A DNA stretch of 64,000 nucleotides from Nodosilinea sp. WJT8-NPBG4 (GTDB lineage: Bacteria > Cyanobacteriota > Cyanobacteriia > Phormidesmidales > Phormidesmidaceae): the NCBI GenBank assembly GCA_019359285.1, contig JAHHHQ010000034.1, positions 1 through 64,000 of the forward strand, read 5' to 3'. Position 1 is the first letter of the stretch. Each line of letters opens with the position of its first letter. The notes beneath the pieces were generated by a model. It searched no databases. It saw nothing but the letters and a program-made list of their open reading frames with translations, and was not told the DNA's origin. A program made the position numbers and the translations under genes. Shown here one piece after another: positions 54,393-63,761 of the stretch.

Positions 54393-56159
54393 GTGCTCAA
54401 CCCAGAATCGGAGATGCCGCCCGCCCCCCGTCAGTCCCCCTCCGAGCTCGAACTGCCCTCCGACTTTCAGTTCGATTCGATTGAGTCAGCGCTCCACGAC
54501 CTGGCGGCGGGCAAGTCGATTGTGGTGGTGGATGACGAAAACCGCGAGAACGAAGGGGACGTGATCTGCGCCGCCCAGTTTGCTACCCCCGACATCATCA
54601 ACTTCATGGCGGTGGAAGCGCGAGGGCTGATCTGCCTGGCGATGACCGGAGAACGGCTCGACCAGCTGGATCTGCCCCTGATGGTCAGCCCCAGCGCCTT
54701 TGAAGACGAAAACGAGCAAACTGCCTTTACCGTCAGCATCGACGCTGCCCTAAGCTGGGGCGTCACCACAGGCATTTCCGCCGACGATCGCGCTCGCACC
54801 ATTCAGGTCGCCATCAACCCCAACGCTCGCCCCCAAGACCTGCGCCGCCCCGGCCACATCTTTCCCCTGCGAGCCAAGGATGGTGGCGTGCTGAAGCGGG
54901 CCGGTCATACCGAAGCCGGGGTCGATTTGGCTCGGCTGGCGGGGCTCTACCCCGCCGGGGTAATCTGCGAAATTCAGAACCCTGACGGATCGATGGCGCG
55001 GTTGCCCGAGTTGGTTAACTACGCCAAAGCCTTTGGCCTCAAGCTAATCAGCATTGCCGACTTGATTCACTACCGCCTGCAGCACGAGCGCTTTGTGCAG
55101 CGGGAGGCGGTGGCCAGCATGCCCACCCAGTTTGGCGACTTCGCCATCTACGCCTACCGCAACCTGCTCGATGGCTCCGAGCACGTGGCCATGGTGAAGG
55201 GTGACCCCGCCACCTTTGCCGACCAGTCGGTGATGGTGCGCGTCCACTCCGAGTGCCTCACGGGCGACGCTTTTGGCTCGCTGCGCTGCGACTGCCGCAT
55301 GCAGCTTCAGGCGGCGCTAAAAATGATTGATGCGGCCGGGCGCGGCGTGGTGGTTTACCTGCGTCAGGAGGGGCGCGGCATTGGCCTGGTCAACAAGCTC
55401 AAAGCCTATTCTCTGCAAGATATGGGCCTCGATACGGTAGAAGCCAACGAGAAGTTGGGCCTGCCAGTTGATCAGCGCAACTACGGTATCGGGGCACAAA
55501 TTCTCAACGACATCGGTGTGCAGAAATTTTGCCTAATCACCAACAACCCCCGCAAAATTGCGGGCATCAAGGGCTATGGCCTCGATATGGTGAGTCGGGT
55601 GCCGCTGATTATTGAGGCTACCGCCTACAACTCGGGCTACTTGGCCACCAAGGCCCAAAAGCTGGGGCATCTGCTGGTGCAGACTTACCTGACAACGGTG
55701 GCCATCCACTGGCGCAGCGGTGACTTGCCAGTACAGGAGCGCTACCAAAAGTTAGAACACCTGCGCGAGCTGGCCCACAGCCAGGGGCTGCTGCTGCAAG
55801 AAGAAGTTCGCCCGGTGGCGGCAGCGCTGTTTAGCCAGCCGGATCTGATTGTGAATCTTGGGTTAGATACCTTGCCCGTAGAGGGGTCTGAGGTGTGGTA
55901 CCACGACTGTGAGCAGCCGCAGATGAATGCGATCGCGACTCTGCTCGACAAACTCGCCGCCTGGCCCGAAATCGACCAACTCGCCTTCTTAATCTCTGGC
56001 GGCAGCGACCCCTTCAGCGGCTTGCAGGTGGGCCTCGATCGCCAGGTCTTTCACCACGATGCAGTACCAACCCCCGAAACCGTCAAACCCTCTGACCTCT
56101 GTGGCAGCTTAGAAAGCCAGCGCATCTACGTCTTCTCCAGCCACCTTCCAGCAGATTGA
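54393..56159 (+). CDS. ribBA: bifunctional 3,4-dihydroxy-2-butanone-4-phosphate synthase / GTP cyclohydrolase II
   Basis: 588 residues from GTG 54393 (ATG 54414 possible). The DHBP-synthase domain (about 25-230) has DDENRENEGD with its acidic metal ligands; GTP cyclohydrolase II (about 235-430) has the zinc site SECLTGDAFGSLRCDCR and RQEGRGIGLVNKLKAYSLQD. It produces both precursors of lumazine for riboflavin. A C-terminal extension of about 160 residues (AYNSGYLATKAQKLGHLLVQ onwards) is longer than the basic bacterial RibBA but usual in cyanobacterial forms; its role is unknown. Monocistronic. Confidence 0.95.
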   Translation: MLNPESEMPPAPRQSPSELELPSDFQFDSIESALHDLAAGKSIVVVDDENRENEGDVICAAQFATPDIINFMAVEARGLICLAMTGERLDQLDLPLMVSPSAFEDENEQTAFTVSIDAALSWGVTTGISADDRARTIQVAINPNARPQDLRRPGHIFPLRAKDGGVLKRAGHTEAGVDLARLAGLYPAGVICEIQNPDGSMARLPELVNYAKAFGLKLISIADLIHYRLQHERFVQREAVASMPTQFGDFAIYAYRNLLDGSEHVAMVKGDPATFADQSVMVRVHSECLTGDAFGSLRCDCRMQLQAALKMIDAAGRGVVVYLRQEGRGIGLVNKLKAYSLQDMGLDTVEANEKLGLPVDQRNYGIGAQILNDIGVQKFCLITNNPRKIAGIKGYGLDMVSRVPLIIEATAYNSGYLATKAQKLGHLLVQTYLTTVAIHWRSGDLPVQERYQKLEHLRELAHSQGLLLQEEVRPVAAALFSQPDLIVNLGLDTLPVEGSEVWYHDCEQPQMNAIATLLDKLAAWPEIDQLAFLISGGSDPFSGLQVGLDRQVFHHDAVPTPETVKPSDLCGSLESQRIYVFSSHLPAD

Positions 56160-56216
56160 TACTCGCAAATGTCAGGGCAATCTAGGAGATATCGCAACCA
56201 ACTACTGAGTTAGTTT

Positions 56217-57875
56217 ATGCAAGGAATTATTGCTCTACTTATTGGAGGATCTGGAGGACTACTTATCTGGGCATTAGTAGCGCAGAAAAAATTAGTTGAT
56301 CTCCGGAAAGAGTTTGGCATCGTAGTCGATGCTCAGCAAAAAGCAGAACAAATTCGTCAATCTTCTAAGAAATTTGAAAATGAAAGCAAGAAGACTGCTA
56401 GTGCAATTATCGTTGATGCTCAGCAGGAAGCTGAACGAATTCGTCAATCTGCAAAGAAGCTTGACGATGCCAGCAAGAAGAATGCCCGCACAATTATAAA
56501 TGAGGCCAAGCAAAAAGCAGGACAAATTCATCAATCTTCTAAGAAGCTTGAGAATGAAAGCAAGAAGACTGCTAATGCAATCCTTTCAAGGGGCAAGTCA
56601 GAAGTCAAAGAGCTCGAAATAAGAGCAAACAAGGTTAAACAGTATATAAATTTTTTAGAAAACAAGAAAAAAGATACGCAACGTGAGCTAGATGCTGCAA
56701 ATGAGGTAATTTCTCTTAAACAGGATGACATCCATCTTCTAGAAGTTGGCTATTTTGAGGCTAGATATGAATTTGAAGATCTTCCATCATATGAAGCGGC
56801 TCTCCGGAATATAAAGGAGGAGCAGAAATTACAATTGTGTATTGATGGAAGCACAGGCAATAGAGACGCAGCGGCTTTTTGCACTGAAATGATAAGTTTC
56901 AATAATTCTACGGCCCAAGGCCGTGCAATGATTAAGAAAATCCTCAAGTTAATGCTTAGGGCATTTAATGGTGAGTGCGACTCTTTTGTCGCACGTGTAA
57001 CATATAAAAATATTTCAGCAATGGAAAGACGTATTGAGGGAAGCTTTAAGCAAATAAATAAACTAGGTGAATCTTGGTATTGTCACCTAAGCAGAAAGTA
57101 TTTGGAAAATCGAGTTGAGGAGCTCCAGCTCACTTTCTCCTATGAAGAGGCGAAGCAGAAGGAAAGAGAGGAGCAAGCACAAATCCGTGAACAGATGAGG
57201 GAAGAACAACGCGCGCTCCGCGAAATTGAAAGGACTCGTGAGCAGGCAGAGAAGGATGAATCAAAATACTCTGATATGCTTCAAAAAGCAAGGCGAGAGG
57301 CAGAGCAAGCTTCAGAGAAAGACAAGCTCAAAATGGCAGAGAAAATCGCCAAACTTGAGGCACTACTGACAGAAGCTGAGACGAATCGGCAACGTGCTAT
57401 AAGCCAAGCCCAGATGACCAGATCAGGGCATGTTTATGTCATCAGTAACATTGGAAGCTTCGGTGATAGTGTATATAAGATTGGTATGACTCGTCGATTA
57501 GAGCCTATGGATCGTGTACGTGAACTTGGTGATGCTTCCGTTCCTTTCCCTTTTGACGTGCATGCACTAATTTTTACTGATGATGCGCCATCTTTAGAAA
57601 ATGAACTACATCGTCGATTCAATAACCGACGTCTAAATTTAGAGAACTTGAGGAAAGAGTTTTTCCAAGTTTCTATTGAAGAAATTCGTGATGAACTATT
57701 TCGCATTCACCAGGAAGAGGGACTGGCTACGGATCTGCATATTACACTCGCAGCAGAAGCGAAACAATATCGTCTTAGTGAAGTGAAACGCAAAGACTTA
57801 GAGAGGATATATTCAGGCGAAGAATCTCCAGATCTGTCCCTCCCTCAGGTTGTCATTTTGGATGACGAAGAATAG
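56217..57875 (+). CDS. membrane-anchored DUF4041/T5orf172 GIY-YIG nuclease (SNIPE-like)
   Basis: 552 residues, AT-rich. One N-terminal membrane helix (about 3-23, GIIALLIGGSGGLLIWALVA), then about three repeats of a 39-residue coiled-coil unit (DAQQKAEQIRQSSKKFENES-type, about 38-125), the DUF4041 region (about 130-300), a charged coiled coil (about 305-395), and a C-terminal T5orf172/Mug113 GIY-YIG domain (about 402-500: GHVYVISN...VYKIGMTRR...ELHRRF). The order membrane helix-DUF4041-GIY-YIG is that of SNIPE, a membrane-tethered nuclease reported to cut phage DNA during injection. Assignment is by architecture only. Confidence 0.8.
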   Translation: MQGIIALLIGGSGGLLIWALVAQKKLVDLRKEFGIVVDAQQKAEQIRQSSKKFENESKKTASAIIVDAQQEAERIRQSAKKLDDASKKNARTIINEAKQKAGQIHQSSKKLENESKKTANAILSRGKSEVKELEIRANKVKQYINFLENKKKDTQRELDAANEVISLKQDDIHLLEVGYFEARYEFEDLPSYEAALRNIKEEQKLQLCIDGSTGNRDAAAFCTEMISFNNSTAQGRAMIKKILKLMLRAFNGECDSFVARVTYKNISAMERRIEGSFKQINKLGESWYCHLSRKYLENRVEELQLTFSYEEAKQKEREEQAQIREQMREEQRALREIERTREQAEKDESKYSDMLQKARREAEQASEKDKLKMAEKIAKLEALLTEAETNRQRAISQAQMTRSGHVYVISNIGSFGDSVYKIGMTRRLEPMDRVRELGDASVPFPFDVHALIFTDDAPSLENELHRRFNNRRLNLENLRKEFFQVSIEEIRDELFRIHQEEGLATDLHITLAAEAKQYRLSEVKRKDLERIYSGEESPDLSLPQVVILDDEE

Positions 57876-57924
57876 CCAACAGCGTTGCGATCGCTACTAT
57901 GCTCCTGAAAGGAGAAGCTAGCCA

Positions 57925-58055
57925 ATGCTAGATATAACAATTGATGAAATTCAGCGTGATCCAATCAAATATCTTCGCCAAGTAGAGGCTGGTGAGGCGC
58001 TTGTTATTTTATGGCAGACCAGGCGATCGTTAAACTCAAACCCATTACCAGATAG
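57925..58055 (+). pseudogene. frameshifted Phd/YefM-like antitoxin
   Basis: ATG 57925 opens MLDITIDEIQRDPIKYLRQV, then EAGEALVIL, a typical Phd-family N-terminus. After about codon 29 the proper continuation (ADQAIVKLKPITR, stop at 58053) is in another frame. The unshifted frame runs on to a TGA at 58080 that overlaps the ParD start by ATGA. It is either a decayed antitoxin or a translational-coupling leader. No cognate PIN or Doc toxin follows. Confidence 0.65.
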
Positions 58056-58076
58056 AAATTTAGTTGGAGGTCGCTT

Positions 58077-58331
58077 ATGAGTATCAGTCTCACCCCTGAT
58101 CAAGAGCGTTTTATTGAAACCAAGCTTCAGTCTGGCAAGTATCACTCTACTGAAGAAGTTTTAGAAATTGCTCTACGATTATTAGATGAGTATGATCGCT
58201 CCGAATCAGAGTGGATCGAAAACGTTCGGGCAAAAATTGACGCGGCAATTGAAGCCTCTACCCACACAGCCCCAGTCGATGGCGAAACGTTTGTAAATGG
58301 CATTCTAGAGCGTTTTCGGCAGGCAAACTAG
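58077..58331 (+). CDS. parD: ParD-family antitoxin
   Basis: 84 residues with a ribbon-helix-helix start (SISLTPDQERFIETKLQSGK, STEEVLEIALRLLDEYD) and a disordered acidic C-terminus that would wrap the toxin. GGAGG lies 6 bases upstream. It neutralises ParE and should autoregulate the pair. Two bases separate it from the toxin start. Confidence 0.9.
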   Translation: MSISLTPDQERFIETKLQSGKYHSTEEVLEIALRLLDEYDRSESEWIENVRAKIDAAIEASTHTAPVDGETFVNGILERFRQAN

Positions 58332-58333
58332 CC

Positions 58334-58633
58334 ATGAGTCGCTATGTCATCAACGTTCTTGCCAGCCAAGATCTCAATGAGATTGCCGACTATTTTGCCG
58401 AGACCAGTGTTGAGGCAGGCGAACGGTTCTTTCAGGCTTTCAACCGGAAGTGCCAACAGCTCGTCGCCTTCCCCAACAGTGGTAAAAGCTACACTACCAT
58501 TCGCTCTGGACTTCGAGGATTATCCCTAGAGGGATACATTATCTTCTACAGAATCTTGGATGATGGCATCGAAATTCTGAGAGTTGTAAGCGGACGGCGC
58601 GATTTCCCCTCTCTTTTTGAAGAATTCAATTGA
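58334..58633 (+). CDS. parE: ParE/RelE-family toxin
   Basis: 99 residues with the family fold markers: SRYVINVLASQDLNEIADYF, PNSGKSYTTIRSGLRGLSLE, YIIFYRILDDGIEILRVVSG and the C-terminal RRD. ParE toxins poison DNA gyrase, RelE types cut mRNA; the sequence fits ParE better. Forms an addiction pair with the upstream ParD. Confidence 0.9.
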   Translation: MSRYVINVLASQDLNEIADYFAETSVEAGERFFQAFNRKCQQLVAFPNSGKSYTTIRSGLRGLSLEGYIIFYRILDDGIEILRVVSGRRDFPSLFEEFN

Positions 58634-58789
58634 GATGCTTTCCTGAAGAAATTCAGCAAGGTAGAACGCACGAGTATGCATCCAGCTTTCCGGACTGGCT
58701 ACCTGTGCGTTCGTGCCAACGCTCTACGTTGACGCGCCCCCCGGACGCTCTGCGTCTTTGTCCTCGGGGCGCAGGAGCGCCATGGGCGG

Positions 58790-58814
58790 CGTGGCGACCT
58801 GGAACGTCGCCACG
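58790..58814. other. GC-rich hairpin after the toxin gene
   Basis: Perfect 9-bp stem CGTGGCGAC/GTCGCCACG with a 7-nt loop, 25 bp before the next terminator. The 150 bp around it are unusually GC-rich. No gene seen. Confidence 0.5.
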
Positions 58815-58832
58815 ATAGTAGGCGAACAACAA

Positions 58833-58863
58833 AGAAGCGCTCCCCTCGGGGAGCGCTTCTTTT
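58833..58863 (+). terminator. strong bidirectional terminator
   Basis: 12-13 bp stem AGAAGCGCTCCCC/GGGGAGCGCTTCT with a 2-4 nt loop and TTTT on the plus side; the arm also ends in a short T-run on the minus side. Separates the toxin operon from the convergent GH57 gene. Confidence 0.88.
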
Positions 58864-58877
58864 CAACATCAGCCCTC

Positions 58878-61541
58878 TTATGCAGGCCGACCGGGATCGA
58901 GGTGATCCAACGCCTTCAGCACTGCGCCCACGTCCATCGACAGGTATTCGCCCAGGCGGAGAATGTCGTTGACCTGGGCGCGGCTGTCTTGGCCGAGGGG
59001 CTTTCTCGACACCGCTGCCTGTTTGAGCAGGGCAAACACCTGGCGGTTGAGGTGCTGGTAGTAAAGTTCCTGGGGGCGCTCTAACGAAAGACCCAAGTTG
59101 AGCTGCTGGCCCAGGTTGACCAGTCGCCCCAGCCAGTCCACATCGGCGGCGAGGGATTCGGTGGGTGTCTGGTTGAGAATTTGCCAAACCGATCGCCCGA
59201 TCAGCCGCTCCAGCATGGGCTTGGCCGCCGCTAGAGACAGAGAGGCATTGCAGGTGCTGGCTTCGGTGGCGATCGCCTCCAACTCATTCAAATAATCCTC
59301 GCCCTGGCGTAGGGGGCTGGCGGTGGGGTCGCTGGTCTCGCGTTCGAGGGATTGCAGCACTTCCATAGCTCGATGGCTGAGGGCAATATCTGCCGCCACT
59401 TGCAGCTCTCGGGGCACGGGCAGTCCGTCGCGGTGGAAGGCCCGCAGCACGCCGTAGTTGTCGCGGTAGACCTGGGCATAGAGCTGGTCTAGGCGCAGCA
59501 GGGTGTCTTGGGAGAGCAGGCCCATCATGCGGTGGCGCTCTTCGGCAAACAGGTCTTGCAGGCCGTAGGTGTGGGGGCCAAAGGCGCTGTTGATGGCGAG
59601 AATCACTTGGGCGGCACTGGCCTGGCTGAGGCTTTCAAACACGGCTGCTTTGGCCTGGGTGTAGTCGAGGCGCGATCGCATGCTCTTAATACCGCAGTGG
59701 AAGTCCCAGCCGCCCAGGTGCACCACGGCAAAGGCGAGACTGAGGCTTTCGTGAGTGATGGTGGAGGTGATTTCCACCAGCCCCACCGCAAGGGAAATCG
59801 GTCCCATGCGCTGGCGGCGGTAGTCGTGCTGCTCGACGGTGTAGCAGTAGACGGTCTGTTCGCGGTGGTAGTCGGTAAACAGCGATCCCATGGCGTAGTG
59901 GGCCACCACCTGCTCTAGCGAAATGCGAGAGGGCTTGACCAAGGCCTCGTAGACGCCAGCCCCGTGGACAAATTCGCTAATGTTGCTGGGGGCAAGACCG
60001 AGGCGCTTCACAAATTCGGCTTCCAGAGCGATCCCCGCGACTTCGCCAGCTAGCTCCATGGCGCGGGCGGCGTAGCGCAGGATCTGAGTGCCCTCGGGGC
60101 GAGAGAGTTCTTCAAAGAACCAGCCGCAGCTGGTGTACATAAATAGGGCGTGGCGCTGCATTTCGAGCAGTTGCAGGGCGGTGACCCGCTCGATGGCCGA
60201 GAGTTTGTGGGTTTGGTGGGTGGCAAAGAATGCGTCAAGGTTTTCAGGGCTGCGATCGCCCATTACCGCCACGTAGGCATTGCGCGCTGCCCAGGGATCG
60301 CGCAGCAGCTCAGAGCCATGCGCTTCGTAGACGGCGACCAGCTGATCGCGCAGCCAGTCGAGGGTGTCGCGCAGGGGGCGTCGCCACTGCTGGTGCCATT
60401 CGCCACCGCCGCCACAGCCGCAGTCATCCTGCCAGCGATCGACACCATGGGAGCAGCTCCAGGCGGTGACGGGTTTGAGTTCGGCTTCCCAGGTGGGCGG
60501 GTGGGTGGCCAGGTAGTGGGCGTAGTTGGTCACTGTCCAGCCCTGGCGGGGAAATTCTTCGGTGAGGGCGTAGGCGAGGGCTTTCTCGGCTCCGCCCCGA
60601 TGGTGGCCAAAGGTTTCGCCGTCGGTAGCTACCGAAATTAGCTGAAAAGGCCGGTGATCCCCGTGGATGGCCTGACCGATGCGCCCAACAAAATGCTGGG
60701 ATGAACTCAGCACATCGTTAAAGCCCATGTCGCGGGAAATCGGGCCGTCGTAGAAGAAAATGTCGATATAGCGGCTGGGATCGGGGCTGCCGTCGGCATG
60801 CTTGAGGAAACAGCGGTAGGGACGGCTGGGGTCAATCTGGCCGCCGCCCACCTCTTGCCAGGTGTCGCGTTCGCCGTTATAGCTGACCATTGGGCGGCAG
60901 CGCTGCACCTGTGATGGTGCGAGAATCGTGAACTTGATCCCCTCGGCGTGGAGCACGTCCAGCGTGGGGTAATCGATCGCGGTTTCCGCCAGCCAAATGC
61001 CCTCAGGGTTGCGGCCAAAGCGGCGGCGAAAGTCTTCAATACCCCAGTGCACCTGGGTGACTTTGTCACGCTGGTTAGCCAGGGGCAGAATGATGTGGTT
61101 GTAAACCTGGGCGATCGCATTGCCGTGGCCGCTTAGCCGGGCGCAGCTGTTGCGATCGGCGTCGATAATTCGCTGGTAGGTTTCCAGGTCGTGGCGCTCC
61201 ATCCAGCTCAGCAGGGTGGGGCCAATGTTGAAGCTGATGTATTCAAAGGTGTTGACAATGCGCACCACTTCGCCGCGCTCGTTGAGAATGCGGGCGTAGG
61301 CATTGGGCCGGTAGCACTCGTTGTGGATGCGCTCATTCCAGTTGTGGAAGGGGGCCGCGCTGGGCTGCTTCTCAATTGCATCCAGGTAGGGGTTCTCGCG
61401 GGGCGGCTGGTAAAAGTGCCCATGCACACAAACAAAAACCCCGGTGCTAACAGCGGGGATCAGTCCATCGTGGGGTCTTTCATAGGCCGTGGGGGCCGCA
61501 GACGGAGCCTGCAATGCCGAATGCTGGAGTGAGTCAGCCAT
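58878..61541 (-). CDS. glycoside hydrolase family 57 protein with DUF3536
   Basis: 887 residues. The N-terminal GH57 (beta/alpha)7 barrel carries VHGHFYQPPRENPY (about 39-52) and the catalytic-type blocks GIWLAETAID (about 180-189, containing the glutamate) and YRCFLKHADGS; the DUF3536 region is C-terminal. GH57 enzymes act on alpha-glucans (amylases, branching enzymes, 4-alpha-glucanotransferases). This DUF3536 group is common in cyanobacteria and is likely involved in glycogen or storage-glucan turnover. No signal peptide, so cytoplasmic. Single gene. Confidence 0.9.
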   Translation of the reverse strand: MADSLQHSALQAPSAAPTAYERPHDGLIPAVSTGVFVCVHGHFYQPPRENPYLDAIEKQPSAAPFHNWNERIHNECYRPNAYARILNERGEVVRIVNTFEYISFNIGPTLLSWMERHDLETYQRIIDADRNSCARLSGHGNAIAQVYNHIILPLANQRDKVTQVHWGIEDFRRRFGRNPEGIWLAETAIDYPTLDVLHAEGIKFTILAPSQVQRCRPMVSYNGERDTWQEVGGGQIDPSRPYRCFLKHADGSPDPSRYIDIFFYDGPISRDMGFNDVLSSSQHFVGRIGQAIHGDHRPFQLISVATDGETFGHHRGGAEKALAYALTEEFPRQGWTVTNYAHYLATHPPTWEAELKPVTAWSCSHGVDRWQDDCGCGGGGEWHQQWRRPLRDTLDWLRDQLVAVYEAHGSELLRDPWAARNAYVAVMGDRSPENLDAFFATHQTHKLSAIERVTALQLLEMQRHALFMYTSCGWFFEELSRPEGTQILRYAARAMELAGEVAGIALEAEFVKRLGLAPSNISEFVHGAGVYEALVKPSRISLEQVVAHYAMGSLFTDYHREQTVYCYTVEQHDYRRQRMGPISLAVGLVEITSTITHESLSLAFAVVHLGGWDFHCGIKSMRSRLDYTQAKAAVFESLSQASAAQVILAINSAFGPHTYGLQDLFAEERHRMMGLLSQDTLLRLDQLYAQVYRDNYGVLRAFHRDGLPVPRELQVAADIALSHRAMEVLQSLERETSDPTASPLRQGEDYLNELEAIATEASTCNASLSLAAAKPMLERLIGRSVWQILNQTPTESLAADVDWLGRLVNLGQQLNLGLSLERPQELYYQHLNRQVFALLKQAAVSRKPLGQDSRAQVNDILRLGEYLSMDVGAVLKALDHLDPGRPA

Positions 61542-61960
61542 AGGAGAAAAATGAATGAGGAATTGGGCAAAGTGGCCAGCCTAACCATGAGCTGTGCCAC
61601 CACCGGGGAACGGGTTCAAAAAAACTTTGTCAGCCGGGGATCAAAGCCCAGAGGACGATGTGGCTGCGTCGGGAAGGGGTTAAAAGCCGTGAGTGCCGTA
61701 GGGTCACTTGGGGATCAACTAGAAACCGAGCTGGTCACACCGGGGCACTGGGAGCAACTGACGTCATTGGGGTATTTTTTACCCAATATAACTTTGCTGA
61801 TTTTAACCCTCTTTATGAAAATCAGCCGTTTGCGCTTAACCTCCGTTGATGTTTTTCAACAGGGTTAATTACCTAAACATTACCGTCCAAACTACGACAA
61901 TCGGACGGTTTGCCCATCCACCGCGGGAGAGAAGAAGGGCTGTAAAACTAGATGAGACTC
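61542..61960. other. 419-bp spacer without a convincing gene
   Basis: Upstream of the GH57 gene and downstream of the sensor kinase, both minus-strand. A forward 105-codon frame exists but lacks protein-like features. A weak 7-bp inverted repeat ACCGTCC/GGACGGT at 61882-61888/61903-61909 may end the kinase transcript. Confidence 0.5.
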
Positions 61961-63340
61961 CTATCCGCCCACGCCTCCCTGGGGCAGCACGACGGTGACT
62001 GTGGTTCCCGCCTGAGGCTGGCTGTCGAGGTGAATGTGCCCGCGATGGGTGTCGACGATTACCTTTACGATCGCCAGTCCTAGCCCCGTCCCCTGCTCCC
62101 CACTGCGCAACCGCGAGGGATCGGCTCGGTAAAAGCGATCGAAGGCGTGGGCGATGGCCTCGTTATCCATGCCAATGCCTGTGTCCTGCACCGTTACCTG
62201 AACGGCTGGCTGCCCCTGGTGCTTAATGGGCTTTACTTTGACCGTCACAGTGCCGCCGTTAGGGGTGTACTGCACCGCATTGCTGATCAGGTTGGTGAAT
62301 AGCCGGGTGAGCTGGCTGGGATCGCCCAAAATCGTGGAATTGGCGGTGGGGGGAGTCGCCAACAGGGCCGAGGATTTAGACCGTAGTTTGCCAGGAATAT
62401 CCTCAGCCACATTCACCCGCAGCGCGATCTGGCGCTCGGTAGCCATCACCTGCTGTTCCTCCAGCACATCCTCCAGCAGCCCTTCCAGGCTGACGGAAGC
62501 GGGGGCCAGGGCAATCAGCCCACTCTCCTGACGGGCGAGAAACAGCAGGTCATCCACTAGCCGTCCCAGCCGCCGGGTAAGCCGCTCGATCACCTGAAAC
62601 TGCCTCTGCTGAATCTCTACATCGGGGTTAGGGTCCGACAGCGCCACCTGGGCATTGGTCTGAATCACGGCGATCGGGTTGCGCAACTCGTGGGAGGCGT
62701 CGGCAGTAAACTGCTTGAGCTGCTGGTATGAGTCGCGCACGGGGGCGATCGCGATCCCCGACAGCAGCCAGCCGATCGCCGCTACCGCCCCCACCATGAG
62801 GCTGGTGCCCAGGGCTAGATCCACAATTAAGCGCCGACTGGGTTTCGTCACCTCAAACCACGGATGGCTGACCCGCAGGTAACCCAACACCTGGCCATCG
62901 GCCTGCACCCGCTCTGTAATTTGGCGAAAAAAGGTCTCTTGACCCACCCGCACCGTTTCACCTGCTGGGTTCACGTGCAGGGGCACGGGCTGTAGATCTG
63001 TGAAGGTAGACCACAGTAGCTGCCCACCGGGGCCAAACCACTCCAAGTCAATGTGATCGTCTTCGACGGCCCGTGCGTTGTCGCGAAAACTGGCCTCCAC
63101 ATTGACGCGTAACGGTGGGCCGTTGGTATCAACGGTGGCGAAGATGTGATCCCCGGCGACATCGGGCTCAATGACAAGCGATCGCTCTACAACCTCCACC
63201 ACATGATTGAGCGTGTCATCTACCCGTTCAACTAGGGTGGTGCGCACGTAGAGGTAAAAACCGCTGGCAAACAGCAGCAGCAGCACCGCTGTCACCGCCG
63301 TATACCAAAGCGCTAGCCGTCGCCGAGTCGCCTGAAACAT
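61961..63340 (-). CDS. RppB/NrsS-like sensor histidine kinase
   Basis: 459 residues with two membrane helices (about 13-30 and 177-200) bracketing a periplasmic sensor domain of about 145 residues. Then HisKA with FTADASHELRNPIAVI (about 212-227) and HATPase with DTGIGMDNEA and GEQGTGLGLAIVKVI. The sequence resembles cyanobacterial RppB/NrsS, which respond to redox or nickel/metal signals with an OmpR-type partner RppA/NrsR. That regulator normally lies immediately upstream; here the 420 bp upstream are empty and the next gene is unrelated, so the kinase is orphaned in this window. Confidence 0.88.
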   Translation of the reverse strand: MFQATRRRLALWYTAVTAVLLLLFASGFYLYVRTTLVERVDDTLNHVVEVVERSLVIEPDVAGDHIFATVDTNGPPLRVNVEASFRDNARAVEDDHIDLEWFGPGGQLLWSTFTDLQPVPLHVNPAGETVRVGQETFFRQITERVQADGQVLGYLRVSHPWFEVTKPSRRLIVDLALGTSLMVGAVAAIGWLLSGIAIAPVRDSYQQLKQFTADASHELRNPIAVIQTNAQVALSDPNPDVEIQQRQFQVIERLTRRLGRLVDDLLFLARQESGLIALAPASVSLEGLLEDVLEEQQVMATERQIALRVNVAEDIPGKLRSKSSALLATPPTANSTILGDPSQLTRLFTNLISNAVQYTPNGGTVTVKVKPIKHQGQPAVQVTVQDTGIGMDNEAIAHAFDRFYRADPSRLRSGEQGTGLGLAIVKVIVDTHRGHIHLDSQPQAGTTVTVVLPQGGVGG

Positions 63341-63761
63341 AGCAATCTAGGGCAATTTTTGAGTGACGAAATCTAGGAATGAGGATGCAATAAAACTCAA
63401 GTTGTGTGGGTTAGGCATCTTGCCTGACCTTGGACAGCCGGGAGGTCTATCCTACGTTATTTGATACGTAATTCTGATGGTGGGCGGTGGCCTTGGCTCC
63501 CTCTTCTAGCGAGGTGGGCAGCGAGTAGAGATCTCTGGGGCGATCGCTGGTTCTATCCTAATCCAGCGACCTGCGGCGGCAAACCTCTTGATTTACCATA
63601 GGTGAGGGGAAATTCCCTGATAGAAGTCTGTCGGGCGTTGCTGGATGCAAGTGTGCATCAAAACTTCACGGCTCTCGTAAAGACAAGCAGCCGTTTGCCC
63701 CTACCCAAATTCATGCTTCAATTCAGCAACACCGCTTGTCGATGTACTGAGGAGACGATTC
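63341..63761. other. 421-bp divergent spacer
   Basis: Divergent promoters for the sensor kinase and the MBL-fold gene are expected. I see no repeats, RNA structures or convincing reading frame; a forward frame from 63602 overlaps the real gene out of frame and is rejected. Confidence 0.5.

Noticed and set aside
58699..59187. Minus-strand 162-codon frame across the terminator
   Set aside because: It runs through the terminator hairpin and overlaps the GH57 gene in another frame; proline/arginine-rich composition typical of GC-rich antisense frames.
61551..61868. Forward 105-codon frame upstream of the GH57 gene
   Set aside because: No family features or ribosome site; probably promoter DNA.
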